Positions 1-7,825 of a stretch of DNA of 26,188 nt are shown here, piece by piece; position 1 is the stretch's first letter, and each line of letters starts with the position of its first letter. A program made the position numbers and the translations under genes. This DNA is from Streptomyces viridochromogenes (GTDB lineage: Bacteria; Actinomycetota; Actinomycetes; Streptomycetales; Streptomycetaceae): positions 1-26,188 of the forward strand of contig NZ_LGUR01000248.1 in assembly GCF_001270495.1 (NCBI RefSeq), written 5' to 3'. The notes beneath the pieces were generated by a model. That model saw nothing but the letters and a program-made list of their open reading frames with translations, did not search any database and was not told where the DNA came from.

Positions 1-27
1 GCCGCCTTCGCCCCCCCCCGGAGCCTT

Positions 28-795
28 CTATCGGCCTTGGTAGGGCAGCGTGACCCCCGGCAGGTTGTACTCGTCCCGGCGGCCGCACATCCCGAACCCG
101 CCGAGCCTGGTGGGCCCGGCCTCGTGCGCGGTCGCGTCGGCGAGATACGCCGGTTCGCCCGCCTCCAGCGCGTCGAGCTGGGCGCCCGTGCGCTCGACGG
201 TGGCCAGCGCGCCCGCCCGCCACAGCTCCCGCCAGTTCGGCACCTTGGCACGCACGAGCCGGGCGGCGGCGCGCTGGAACTCGGCGTACGGGCCGCTGTC
301 CCCTGCGACGAGCGCCTCGCGCAGCACGCGGTAGCCCTCGACGGCGAGGTCCCTGCGGCGGCGCGCGGCAGCCGCCGTGTCCGGGCCGGTGCCGGGTGGC
401 AGGGCCGCCACCGCCGCGTACCGCTCCGGATCCGCGAGCACCTCGGGCGGGAAGGTGAACACGGCGTCCCCGGCCTCCGGCAGCCCGCTGTTCTGCATCA
501 GCACGGTGATGCGCAGATCGCCGCCCTGGACCATACGGTGCACGGTCCCGGGCGTGAACCAGGCGATCGAGCCCGGCTCCAGGGGGATGTCCCGGTAGCC
601 GTCGGGGCTCAGCGTCTGCACGGCACCCCGGCCGCCTGTGACGACGTACGCCTCGGTGCAGACCAGGTGGAGATGCGGGCTGCCGCCGCAGACGCCGTCG
701 GCGGCCTCCCAGTCGTAGGCGCTGAGGTGGGACAGGCCGACGGCGCCGGGCAGCGGGTGCGGAAGGTTCGGCTTCACCACGTCATTCGGCTTCAC
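28..795 (-). CDS. Cupin-domain protein, last gene of the oxidoreductase/PmoA/cupin operon
   Basis: This is a soluble protein of about 255 aa. A cupin core lies near residues 35-95: motif 1 has HLH (His41, His43) followed by Glu48, and motif 2 has PGTVH (His86). These are the usual metal ligands of the cupin barrel. The C-terminal half, about 150 aa, is helical and Arg/Ala-rich and I do not recognise it. The substrate is unknown; cupins beside sugar oxidoreductases are often isomerases or sugar/acid-binding enzymes (inference). The GTG start at 795 overlaps the TGA of the PmoA gene as GTGA. An in-frame GTG one codon upstream (798) is equally possible, because GGAGGG at 805-810 serves both. The first codons are duplicated (see the repeat at 767-799), so a third in-frame GTG pair also exists. 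Much longer upstream extensions would run over the PmoA gene and were not used. Confidence 0.85.
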   Translation of the reverse strand: MKPNDVVKPNLPHPLPGAVGLSHLSAYDWEAADGVCGGSPHLHLVCTEAYVVTGGRGAVQTLSPDGYRDIPLEPGSIAWFTPGTVHRMVQGGDLRITVLMQNSGLPEAGDAVFTFPPEVLADPERYAAVAALPPGTGPDTAAAARRRRDLAVEGYRVLREALVAGDSGPYAEFQRAAARLVRAKVPNWRELWRAGALATVERTGAQLDALEAGEPAYLADATAHEAGPTRLGGFGMCGRRDEYNLPGVTLPYQGR

Positions 796-799
796 CACG
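767..799. repeat. 18-bp tandem duplication over the cupin gene start
   Basis: The 15-mer ttcggcttcaccacg occurs at 767-781 and again at 785-799. The offset is 18 bp, so the duplication is in frame and gives two VVKPN peptides at the N-terminus. It also duplicates the GTGGTG start-codon pair, but only the outer copy has the GGAGGG ribosome binding site. Confidence 0.9.
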
Positions 800-1730
800 G
801 CATTCCCTCCAGGTGGGCGGCCACCTGCTCCCGGTCCCAGGCACCGTCGGCGAAGACGACGCGGTACCGGTAGGCGAAGGAGTCGCCCGGCGGCAGCTCG
901 AACTCCTCGAAGAAGGCCCAGGAGAACGCCACCGTCGGGATCGGCTCGGAGCGCACGAACCAGTGGGACTCGTGGATCGCGTCCTGCTCGTCGAGGTTCT
1001 CGGGCGCGTGCGCGAAGACGAGCGTGGAGTGCCCGTCGACGTCGTCGTGTTCGGACGTGTACGCGAGCCAGGGGCCCTGCGTGCCCATCAGCTTGCCCGC
1101 GTCCGCGCCCGCTCCCCCGTCGAGGTCGGGTCCGAAGGCGGTGCCTCCGGTGAAGTCCCGCGGTCCGCGCCACTGGAGTCCGGTGTAGCCGGCCATCTCA
1201 CGGCCCGCGGTGGTGGGCGAGCCGAAGGCCAGCGGCTCGGCACGGAGGTTGGTCAACCGGATCGACCAGTCCAGGGCCCACGCCCCGGCCCCCTCGTCCA
1301 CCGAGTGGACGGTCAGCCCGCGCTCCTCGCGTGCCCACTCCTCGCCGCCGTTCTCCACCCAGGTGAGGTGCTCGGTGAAGGCGAGCCGGTCGTCCTCGAC
1401 CGTGAACGCGCCGAAGCCGTCGTGCCGCATCGAGCCGACCCGCTCGGGCAGCGGCAGGTAACCCTGGCCGTGGACATAGCAGTTGCCGCCCCAGAAGTTC
1501 TGCCCGGACAGATGGCTCGCCGTCATCTGAAGGCCCTTGTGCCAGCGGTGGTCGCTCGGCCGGTAGCCGGTCACGGTGTGCCCGGCGAGGGTGCGTACGG
1601 GGTGGGCGTACGGCTTGCGGGACTCGAAGGCCTCCGGGTCGGGACGGTAGACGTACCGCAGGATCTCGGTGCCGTTCGCGGCCGTGACGGCGATGTGGTC
1701 GCCGTGCGCGTGGGTGACGCGGATGCTCAT
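792..1730 (-). CDS. PmoA family (DUF6807) protein
   Basis: The product is 312 aa with no signal peptide. It has the features of the family annotated PmoA/DUF6807: an N-terminal beta-rich stretch, the signature DHRWHKGL near residue 60, the NFWGG stretch after it, a central GYTGLQWRGPRDF region, and a C-terminal all-beta segment. The family name comes from a misleading link to methane oxygenase; there is no membrane segment or copper site here. In actinomycetes these proteins usually sit in sugar-catabolic operons beside Gfo/Idh/MocA dehydrogenases, as here, but no reaction is established. The ATG at 1730 overlaps the upstream TGA as ATGA, so translation is probably coupled. A longer in-frame reading to 2327 would run through the oxidoreductase gene and is rejected. 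Confidence 0.9.
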   Translation of the reverse strand: MSIRVTHAHGDHIAVTAANGTEILRYVYRPDPEAFESRKPYAHPVRTLAGHTVTGYRPSDHRWHKGLQMTASHLSGQNFWGGNCYVHGQGYLPLPERVGSMRHDGFGAFTVEDDRLAFTEHLTWVENGGEEWAREERGLTVHSVDEGAGAWALDWSIRLTNLRAEPLAFGSPTTAGREMAGYTGLQWRGPRDFTGGTAFGPDLDGGAGADAGKLMGTQGPWLAYTSEHDDVDGHSTLVFAHAPENLDEQDAIHESHWFVRSEPIPTVAFSWAFFEEFELPPGDSFAYRYRVVFADGAWDREQVAAHLEGMPW

Positions 1731-2842
1731 GCGCGCTCCTTGGGGGCCCAGTGGGGGTGGTCGCCGTGCATGGCCGGGTAGAAGGGGTCGCCGGGCCGGA
1801 TCTCGCCCGCGTGCACCGGGCTGCCGGTGAACGCGGCCTTGTAGAGGGCGGCGGCGAAGTCGAGGGTGGCCCGGGCGTCGGGGCCGCTGCCGGGCGGTCG
1901 GACACCGTTGTCGTAGGCGTCGAGGAGGGCGCCGAGCTGGGCCGTGTGCGAGCTGGGCAGGTCCGCGGCCGGGGTACGCCAGGCGGTGGCGCGCTCGGAG
2001 GGGACGTGCGGGGCCGGGGTGTAGACCCAGTCGTCGTTGCGGTGGCCGTACAGGTGGGTGAGCTCGACCGTCGCGTCGGCGCAGTCGACGCGGACGCGGC
2101 TCACCTCGTGGGGGGAGAGCACGCTGTTGACGACGGTGGCGAGGGCGCCGTTCTCGAAGCGTACGAGGGCCGTCGAGACGTCCTCGCTCTCGGTGTCGTG
2201 GACCAGGCGCGCGGCCATGGCCCTGATCTCCGCCCACGGCCCGAGGAGATGCAGCAGCAGGTCGAACTGGTGGATGCCGTGCCCCATCGTCGGCCCGCCG
2301 CCCTCGGTGGCCCAGCGTCCGCGCCACGGCACCGCGTAGTAGGCGGCGTCGCGGTGCCAGGTCGTCTGGCAGTGCGCGACCAGCGGGGCGCCCAGCTCAC
2401 CGCTCGCGATCAGCTCCCGGGCGTGCACGGCGCCGGAGCCGTAGCGGTGCTGGAAGACGACCGACGCGTACGCGCCCGACGCCTCCTCGGCCGCCGCGAT
2501 GTCGTCGTACTCGGCGAGGGACAGGCAGAGCGGCTTCTCGCACAGCACCCAGGCGCCCGCCTTGAGCGCGGCGACCGTCTGCTCCCGGTGCAGGGACGGC
2601 GGCGTACCGATCAGGACCAGGTCGGGGCGTACGGCGTCCAGCATCTCACCCGTCGAGGTGTACCCGGCGACGTCCTCGCCCGCGAGCTCCCGGAAGGCGT
2701 CCAGCCGGGCCTGGTCCACGTCGACGGCGGCGACCAGCTCCGCCCGGTCCGCGTGGTGTCTCAGGGCGGGGAGGTGGCTGCCGCTGACGATGGTGCCGGT
2801 GCCGATCACGGCGACGCGGCGGCGGGCGGGACTTGGGGACAT
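1727..2842 (-). CDS. Gfo/Idh/MocA family NAD(P)-dependent oxidoreductase
   Basis: The product is 371 aa, typical for the family. A Rossmann fold begins at residues 10-25 (VAVIGTGTIVSGSH). The EKP signature, whose Lys is normally catalytic, is at 102-104. The C-terminal alpha/beta domain carries GHGIHQFDLLLHLLG, which has the family's His-x-x-Asp arrangement. Members oxidise or epimerise hydroxyls on sugars, inositols and sugar acids; the substrate here cannot be read from sequence. It is the first gene of a three-gene unit with the PmoA and cupin genes. The ATG at 2842 has GAGGAG 6 nt upstream. An in-frame extension to 2989 would pass through the promoter and the LacI-like operator and is rejected. 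Regulation is probably by a LacI-family repressor at 2880-2893. Confidence 0.93.
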   Translation of the reverse strand: MSPSPARRRVAVIGTGTIVSGSHLPALRHHADRAELVAAVDVDQARLDAFRELAGEDVAGYTSTGEMLDAVRPDLVLIGTPPSLHREQTVAALKAGAWVLCEKPLCLSLAEYDDIAAAEEASGAYASVVFQHRYGSGAVHARELIASGELGAPLVAHCQTTWHRDAAYYAVPWRGRWATEGGGPTMGHGIHQFDLLLHLLGPWAEIRAMAARLVHDTESEDVSTALVRFENGALATVVNSVLSPHEVSRVRVDCADATVELTHLYGHRNDDWVYTPAPHVPSERATAWRTPAADLPSSHTAQLGALLDAYDNGVRPPGSGPDARATLDFAAALYKAAFTGSPVHAGEIRPGDPFYPAMHGDHPHWAPKERA

Positions 2843-2879
2843 GCAGTTCTCCTCGGACGGCCGGCGGACAGCCCGCTTC

Positions 2880-2893
2880 AGAAAGCGCTTGCA
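2880..2893 (-). promoter_or_regulatory. LacI-family-type operator upstream of the oxidoreductase operon
   Basis: Read on the minus strand, the site is TGCAAGCGCTTTCT. It matches the general LacI/CcpA operator consensus TGNAANCGNTTNCA at 13 of 14 positions, including the central AAGCGCTT palindrome. It lies about 10 bp downstream of the proposed -10, where a bound repressor would block transcription. No LacI-type gene is present in the window, so the regulator would be encoded elsewhere. The functional assignment is inferred. Confidence 0.65.
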
Positions 2894-2903
2894 CTTCGAG
2901 GCG

Positions 2904-2933
2904 ACCCTAGGCAGGGACCTAATGTCAGGACAA
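2904..2933 (-). promoter_or_regulatory. Candidate promoter of the oxidoreductase/PmoA/cupin operon
   Basis: The minus strand shows a -35-like TTGTCC (2928-2933), an 18-bp spacer and a -10-like TAGGGT (2904-2909). This fits the vegetative (HrdB-type) pattern of Streptomyces. The rest of the 247-bp gap up to the ROK gene (2843-3089) shows no gene and no convincing terminator hairpin. Confidence 0.45.
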
Positions 2934-3089
2934 CCCCTCTGCAGCGACATGGGCAAAGCCTGACCACGGCACCCACTCGCCCTCCGCACGCTCCCCTTGC
3001 CGACGGCGGCTCAAACGGATGGCGATCACCCAAGGCTCAGGAGCTGTGGCGTGGCTCGACTCGGGCCCGTGCCGCTGGTGTCGGGCGCG

Positions 3090-4343
3090 TCATCCGATCG
3101 GCTGGGCGGTCTCGGCACGCGGCTGCGGGCGGGTGCGGGCCTGGCTGACCAGGCCGAGCCGGGCGAGGAACTGCTCCAGGGTGAAGGCGGCCATGCCCAG
3201 GCACACGGCGTTGCCGGGCACCTCGGACACCTCGACGGTGAGGCCGGGCAGGGAGCCCGGCAGCACGTGATGCGGCAGTTCGTCCAGCACGGCGGGGACG
3301 AGCCACGGGGCCAGCTCCGTGGGCAACCAGCCGGTGAGGGTCACCTTCGGGACGTTGAGCAGGTTGACGAGATCGCCGAGGGCCGCGGCGAGATAGCGGC
3401 CCGTGCGCCGGACGAGCTCCCGCGGCACCGGGTCCCCCGCGGCCAGGCCGTCGGCGACGGTCTCGACGAAGTCCCGCTGCCCGGGCTGTCCCAGCGCCGG
3501 ATGGGACGGGTCGATCTCGGCCAGCGTCGCCTCCAGGCCGGGAGCGCCGACGTATGCCTCCACGCACCCGTGTCGGCCGCAGCGGCACGGGCGGCCGTCC
3601 AGCATCAGGAGGGTGTGTCCCCATTCCCCGGCGTTGTTGGTGATGCCGCGGACCAGCGTGCCCTCGATGGCGATGCCCGCTCCGGCCCCGGTGCCGATGT
3701 TGACCACGGCCATGCTGTCGACGACGCGCCCGACCCCGAACCACATCTCGGACAGGATCGCCGCCTTGAGCGGATTGTCGACGTACACCGGCAACCGCAG
3801 CCGCTCGGCCAGCAGTTCCTCGATATGGACGTCGTGCCAGTCCCAGTTCGGCGCGAAGACGGAGATCCCGGCGTCGTGGTGTACGTGGCCCGGCATGCTG
3901 ACCCCGACGCCCACGATCCGGCCGCGCTCGGTCCCGTCCGCGTCCAGGGCCGCCTCGATCGCGCCGACGATGCCGTCGACGACGTACGCCTGGTCGTTCT
4001 TCTCCTCGTCGAGGGCCGTCTCGTGCCGGCCCAGGACGCCGAGAGCGAGGTCGTACACCGTGGCGTCGACGTAGGTCTCGGCGACGTCGACACCGACGAT
4101 GCGGCCCCGGTCCGGGTTGATCGCGAGCCGTTCGTAGGGCCGTCCCACGGCGTTGCGCTCCACGGCCGCGATGTCCAGCACGCCCTCCGCCAGGAACCCG
4201 CCGACCAGCGTCGTCACGGTGGCCTGGCTGAGGCCCGTGTGCCGCGCGAGTTCCTGGCGGGAGGACGGCCCGAGCTCGAACAGCGCGTGCAGCACCTCGA
4301 AGCGGTTCTCGCTGCGAACGTCTCGGGCCGTGTGCCGGGCCAC
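3090..4343 (-). CDS. ROK-family transcriptional repressor
   Basis: The product is 417 aa. Residues about 8-70 form a winged helix-turn-helix (SSRQELARHTGLSQATVTTLVGGF region) followed by a ROK domain. The ROK zinc signature is intact: GEWGH with His243, then CRCGRHGCVE with Cys253, Cys255 and Cys260. The N-terminal HTH marks it as a NagC/XylR-type regulator rather than a sugar kinase, and the kinase NDAN-type loop is replaced by DNPLKAA near 189. It starts at GTG 4343, 12 nt after the GH35 stop, with GAGGGGG overlapping that stop, so it is probably the last gene of the transporter/GH35 operon and autoregulated. A likely target is the palindrome at 10137-10149 (inference). The inducer is probably a sugar released by the GH35 enzyme. 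Confidence 0.93.
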   Translation of the reverse strand: MARHTARDVRSENRFEVLHALFELGPSSRQELARHTGLSQATVTTLVGGFLAEGVLDIAAVERNAVGRPYERLAINPDRGRIVGVDVAETYVDATVYDLALGVLGRHETALDEEKNDQAYVVDGIVGAIEAALDADGTERGRIVGVGVSMPGHVHHDAGISVFAPNWDWHDVHIEELLAERLRLPVYVDNPLKAAILSEMWFGVGRVVDSMAVVNIGTGAGAGIAIEGTLVRGITNNAGEWGHTLLMLDGRPCRCGRHGCVEAYVGAPGLEATLAEIDPSHPALGQPGQRDFVETVADGLAAGDPVPRELVRRTGRYLAAALGDLVNLLNVPKVTLTGWLPTELAPWLVPAVLDELPHHVLPGSLPGLTVEVSEVPGNAVCLGMAAFTLEQFLARLGLVSQARTRPQPRAETAQPIG

Positions 4344-4355
4344 CGGTATGCCCCC

Positions 4356-6890
4356 TCAGTCGGTCGGTCCCCCCAGCCACAGCGTACGGATCTCCGGCGT
4401 CTCACGCCCCTCAATACCCTGGGCGAGCAGGGTCAGGCCCGGCCAGTTCGGCGGCACCCAGAGCGCGTCGGGGTCACCGCCCGAGAAGTCGGGCCGTTCA
4501 CCGGACCAGACGCGCCCCACGCACTCTCCGCCGGCCCATCCGGTCACCCGGACCTGCGTGGCATCCAGCCGGACCAGATATCCGTCCGGCGACGCCGGCA
4601 GGTCGACGTCGAGCCATGTCTCCTCCCCCGGTTTCAGCACCAGCGGCAGCCGTACCTCCTCCGTGCGGCCGGAGCCGACGGCGGCGGCGAACGCGGTCAG
4701 CAGCTCGTCGTCCTGCACCGCACAGGACCAGTCCCGTACGGCGTCCAGCGCCAGCAGTTCGGCGCGCAGGCCGGGACCGCTCGGGTGGTGCGGCAGCGTG
4801 ACCGAGACCTGGTGCGTGCCGGCGGACAGCAGCACCCAGGGGTTCTCGGTGTGGACGGTCTCCGGCTCCCCGTCGTCCACGCTCACCCGCAGCGGTTCGA
4901 CGACCCCGCGCAGATGCAGCGCCGACGGGGTGGCCGAGTGCACCGTACGGCTGTAGGTGACCGGCACCGCGACGCGGGTGCTGCTCCAGCCCCCGAGCAC
5001 CCGGGTGGGCGCGGGAGTCCCGGCCCAGTGGCCGTGCACCGTCCACAGGGCCGACACGTCCGTGGTCTCCCGGACCTTCCAGAGGGTGCCGAGGCCCCGC
5101 AGCGCGCCGAGGCGGAGCGCGGGCAGGCGGGCGTCGTCGAAGTTCGCGTGGCCCCAGATCTCCACGACGGCCTCGATCGCGGCGGCACCCGTCACGTCGC
5201 GGACGTCGATGCGGCGGGCCGCGCCGAATCCGGCGACCGTCGGGAGCGCCCGGCCCGCTACGGACAGGTCGACGATGTCGGCGGCGTCGGTGAGCAGCAG
5301 CTCGTCGACGCCGGTCAGGTCCGTCGTGGTCCGGTAGGTGCCGCGGCCCCGGTACACGCCGAGCGACTCCAGCGTGGGCGGCAGTCCGTGCAGCCCCGCG
5401 GGCCGCTCGGGGGCCGCCTCGGCCCGCCGTCGCACCTCGCGTACGGCGGTCGGTTCCCGGGCGTCGGGTTTCTCGGATCCAGCCGCCGGCCGGACCGTGC
5501 CGTCGGCGTCGACCGACCGCAGCCGTGCGGCCTCGGCCGACGGCAGCACCACGAGTGTGGTCCCGGCCAGGGTCTCCCGTCCGGACACCGGGATCTCGGT
5601 GCGCGTCCCGTCCAGTACGACGGTGACGGGCACGTCGGAGGAGAACACGAGCACCCCGTCCGCCCGCGCCACGAGGTCTGCCGAGGCGAGGTTCAGGGTG
5701 GCGCCGGTGAGCGGCACGTCCACCGCCATCAGCGGGCACGAACCCGGAGCGACCGCGACCGGCACGCCCCGGACGACCGCCGTGCCGGGCTCACCGCCCA
5801 GATGCGGTACGGCCACCAACCGGCCGCCCCCGTCCAGCTCCAGCGCCGACGGCTGCGAGCTCGTCGGGAAGTCGCAGCCGAGTCCGTCGAACGACACCGT
5901 CGTCGCCAGGGCCAGTCGGGAACCCCATGTCTCCACGACCCGGGCCAGCACCTGCGCCTCGGCGTACTCCGGGCGCTCCAGGCCGGTCGAGGTGACGTAG
6001 CCGCCGAAGTCGTAGCCATGGCTCATGAAGTTGCCGGGGCGCCCCCAGTTGCCGCTCGACGGGGTGTACCCGAAGTTCCAGCCGGACGACTGGAGATAGG
6101 GCGCGATCAGCTTGGCGCCGCTCGCCAGCAGCCGCCGCAGCGTCCGGTGGCGCCGGTTCGTCTCGGTGACCAGCAGCGGCACCCCGCGCTCCGCGACCAG
6201 AGCGGCATAGCGGCGCACCTCGGCCTCGATGTCCGGGGAGTCGTCGTCCGGGTAGAAGTTGCAGGCCGGTACGACCCCTTCGACGTCCCCGGTGGCGCCG
6301 GGGAGGTCGCCCTGGCCGGAGCAGGCGATCAGGGGGACGGTGATGCCGTGGCGAACTGCCGTGTCCCGCAGGGAGGTCATGTATCCGGTGCGGTCCGCGC
6401 AGTCGAAGAAGTCCAGCTCGTTCTCCAACTGCACCATGATCACCGAACCGCCCGCCGGGTACTGGCGCTCGGCGAGCAGCGGCAGCACCTGGTCGAACCA
6501 CGCGGTGACCTGCTCCAGAAAGCGGGGCTCGTTCTGGCGAACCCCCAACTCCGGGTCCAGGCCCAGCCATGCGGGCAGCGCGCCGCCGTCCCACTCGGAG
6601 CAGATGTACGGGCCCGGTCGGGCGATGACGTACAGGCCCTCCTCCCGAGCGAGGTCCAGGAAGGCGGCGACGTCCCGGCGGCCCTCGAACGAGAAGCGGC
6701 CGGGGGCCGACTCGTGGAAGTTCCAGGGGAGATAGACGTCGACGCAGGTGTAGCCCGAGGCCCGTACCTGGGCGAGGCGCTCGCGCCACTGCTCCCTCGG
6801 GAGACGGAAGTAGAACAGGGACGCGCACAGCAGGGTGCGAGGACGGCCGTCGATCCACACGCCCTGGCCGTCTACGTGGATGGTGGTCAC
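4356..6890 (-). CDS. GH35-family beta-galactosidase-like glycoside hydrolase
   Basis: The product is 844 aa with no signal peptide, so it is probably cytoplasmic. Residues 1-330 match the GH35 TIM barrel: LFYFRLPREQWRERL, YLPWNFHE, ARPGPYICSEW, then QLENELD, where Glu158 aligns with the acid/base of the family's ENEYG motif. GWNFGY and HGYDFGGY correspond to the later NFGF and SYDYDAP regions. The nucleophile is probably Glu243 in VTETN; the normal Trp-rich EFWxGWF context is absent. Beta-sandwich domains follow from about 350 to the end. GTG 6890 overlaps the permease stop as GTGA. The two permeases and binding protein upstream imply hydrolysis of an imported galactosidic or related oligosaccharide; exact specificity is not determinable. 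The divergent nucleophile region leaves open an unusual substrate. Confidence 0.88.
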   Translation of the reverse strand: MTTIHVDGQGVWIDGRPRTLLCASLFYFRLPREQWRERLAQVRASGYTCVDVYLPWNFHESAPGRFSFEGRRDVAAFLDLAREEGLYVIARPGPYICSEWDGGALPAWLGLDPELGVRQNEPRFLEQVTAWFDQVLPLLAERQYPAGGSVIMVQLENELDFFDCADRTGYMTSLRDTAVRHGITVPLIACSGQGDLPGATGDVEGVVPACNFYPDDDSPDIEAEVRRYAALVAERGVPLLVTETNRRHRTLRRLLASGAKLIAPYLQSSGWNFGYTPSSGNWGRPGNFMSHGYDFGGYVTSTGLERPEYAEAQVLARVVETWGSRLALATTVSFDGLGCDFPTSSQPSALELDGGGRLVAVPHLGGEPGTAVVRGVPVAVAPGSCPLMAVDVPLTGATLNLASADLVARADGVLVFSSDVPVTVVLDGTRTEIPVSGRETLAGTTLVVLPSAEAARLRSVDADGTVRPAAGSEKPDAREPTAVREVRRRAEAAPERPAGLHGLPPTLESLGVYRGRGTYRTTTDLTGVDELLLTDAADIVDLSVAGRALPTVAGFGAARRIDVRDVTGAAAIEAVVEIWGHANFDDARLPALRLGALRGLGTLWKVRETTDVSALWTVHGHWAGTPAPTRVLGGWSSTRVAVPVTYSRTVHSATPSALHLRGVVEPLRVSVDDGEPETVHTENPWVLLSAGTHQVSVTLPHHPSGPGLRAELLALDAVRDWSCAVQDDELLTAFAAAVGSGRTEEVRLPLVLKPGEETWLDVDLPASPDGYLVRLDATQVRVTGWAGGECVGRVWSGERPDFSGGDPDALWVPPNWPGLTLLAQGIEGRETPEIRTLWLGGPTD

Positions 6891-7825
6891 TTCACTCCCG
6901 CGCTTCCGCCGCTGATGTCCATTTCATACAGGTACTTCTGGCCCAGGTAGTAGACGATGATCATGGGCAGTGCGAGCAGGATCGAGCCGACCATCACGAG
7001 GTTCCACGCCGGTGACTGGCCGGCCGCCGAGGTGCTGGTGATGTACTGGATGCCCAGCGCCAGCGGCATCTTGGACTCGTCGTTCAGATAGATCAGAGGG
7101 CCCATGAAGTCGCCCCATGTGTGGGTCAGGGTGAAGATGCCGATCGCTATCAGCACCGGCCACAGCATGGGCAGCATGATCCGCCGGTAGATACCGAAGA
7201 AGCCCAGGCCGTCCACCATGGCCGCCTCGTCGAGTGTGCTGGGCAGCCGGGACACGAACTGCCGTACCAGGAAGACGTTGAAGGCGTTGGAGAAGAAGTT
7301 CGGCACGATGAGCGGCAGATAGCTGTTCACCCAGCCCAGGTCCCGGAAGAGGATGAACTGCGGGATCATCGTGATCTGCGTCGGGATCATCATGGTGGCG
7401 ATGACGATCAGGAACAGCGTGTTCTTGCCGGGGGCCCGCAGCCGCGCGAAGGCGTAGCCGACCAGTCCGCTGGAGAGCATCTGCCCGGCGACCGAACAGA
7501 GCGAGATGATCACGGAGTTGATCAGGAAGCGGCCCATCGGCAGCTCGGAGCCGAAGACCCGGGTGAAGTTCTCCCAGTGGAACTCGGTCGGGAGGAGGGT
7601 GAAGGAGTTGGTGTTCACCGTCGCGTCGCTGGAGAGCGCGATGGAGCCGACGAACACCAGCGGCATGGTGAGGATCGCCGCCACGACGATCAGCGTCGCG
7701 TAAGTGAACGGGGTGGCCCGGAACGCCCGTAGCGAGCCGGGTCCTCGTCCCCGAAGGGCCTTGCGCGGCGGGACGCTCTCCCGCGTCCGCCGCGGCGCCG
7801 GGGTGGTAAGGAGGCCGGCCATCAC
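6887..7825 (-). CDS. ABC sugar transporter permease, MalG type
   Basis: The product is 312 aa with six hydrophobic segments (for example about 41-64, 102-125, 137-158, 167-188, 224-240 and 280-297). The cytoplasmic EAA loop is present as DEAAMVDGLGFFGIYRRIMLP (Glu200-Ala-Ala, Gly206), which docks the ATPase. It belongs to the carbohydrate uptake family CUT1 and is the second permease subunit. A basic N-terminal extension of about 35 aa precedes the first membrane segment. GTG 7825 overlaps the upstream stop as GTGA; the next codon is ATG 7822 and could equally be the start. No ATPase gene is nearby; in Streptomyces such CUT1 systems commonly share the MsiK ATPase. Confidence 0.95.
   Translation of the reverse strand: MMAGLLTTPAPRRTRESVPPRKALRGRGPGSLRAFRATPFTYATLIVVAAILTMPLVFVGSIALSSDATVNTNSFTLLPTEFHWENFTRVFGSELPMGRFLINSVIISLCSVAGQMLSSGLVGYAFARLRAPGKNTLFLIVIATMMIPTQITMIPQFILFRDLGWVNSYLPLIVPNFFSNAFNVFLVRQFVSRLPSTLDEAAMVDGLGFFGIYRRIMLPMLWPVLIAIGIFTLTHTWGDFMGPLIYLNDESKMPLALGIQYITSTSAAGQSPAWNLVMVGSILLALPMIIVYYLGQKYLYEMDISGGSAGVK

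Noticed and set aside
11..19. Run of nine C at the left edge
   Set aside because: It lies beyond the cupin stop in non-coding DNA. Too little flanking sequence is present to call a terminator or phase-variable tract.
792..1730. Reading PmoA as a methane monooxygenase subunit
   Set aside because: The protein is soluble, lacks membrane helices and copper ligands, and sits in a sugar operon. The name is a database inheritance for the DUF6807 family.
2997..6950. A 1317-codon open frame on the plus strand
   Set aside because: It lies opposite the ROK and GH35 genes, which have clear family motifs, and its translation is Arg/Gly/His/Gln-rich low-complexity text without domains. Long antisense frames are expected at this GC content.
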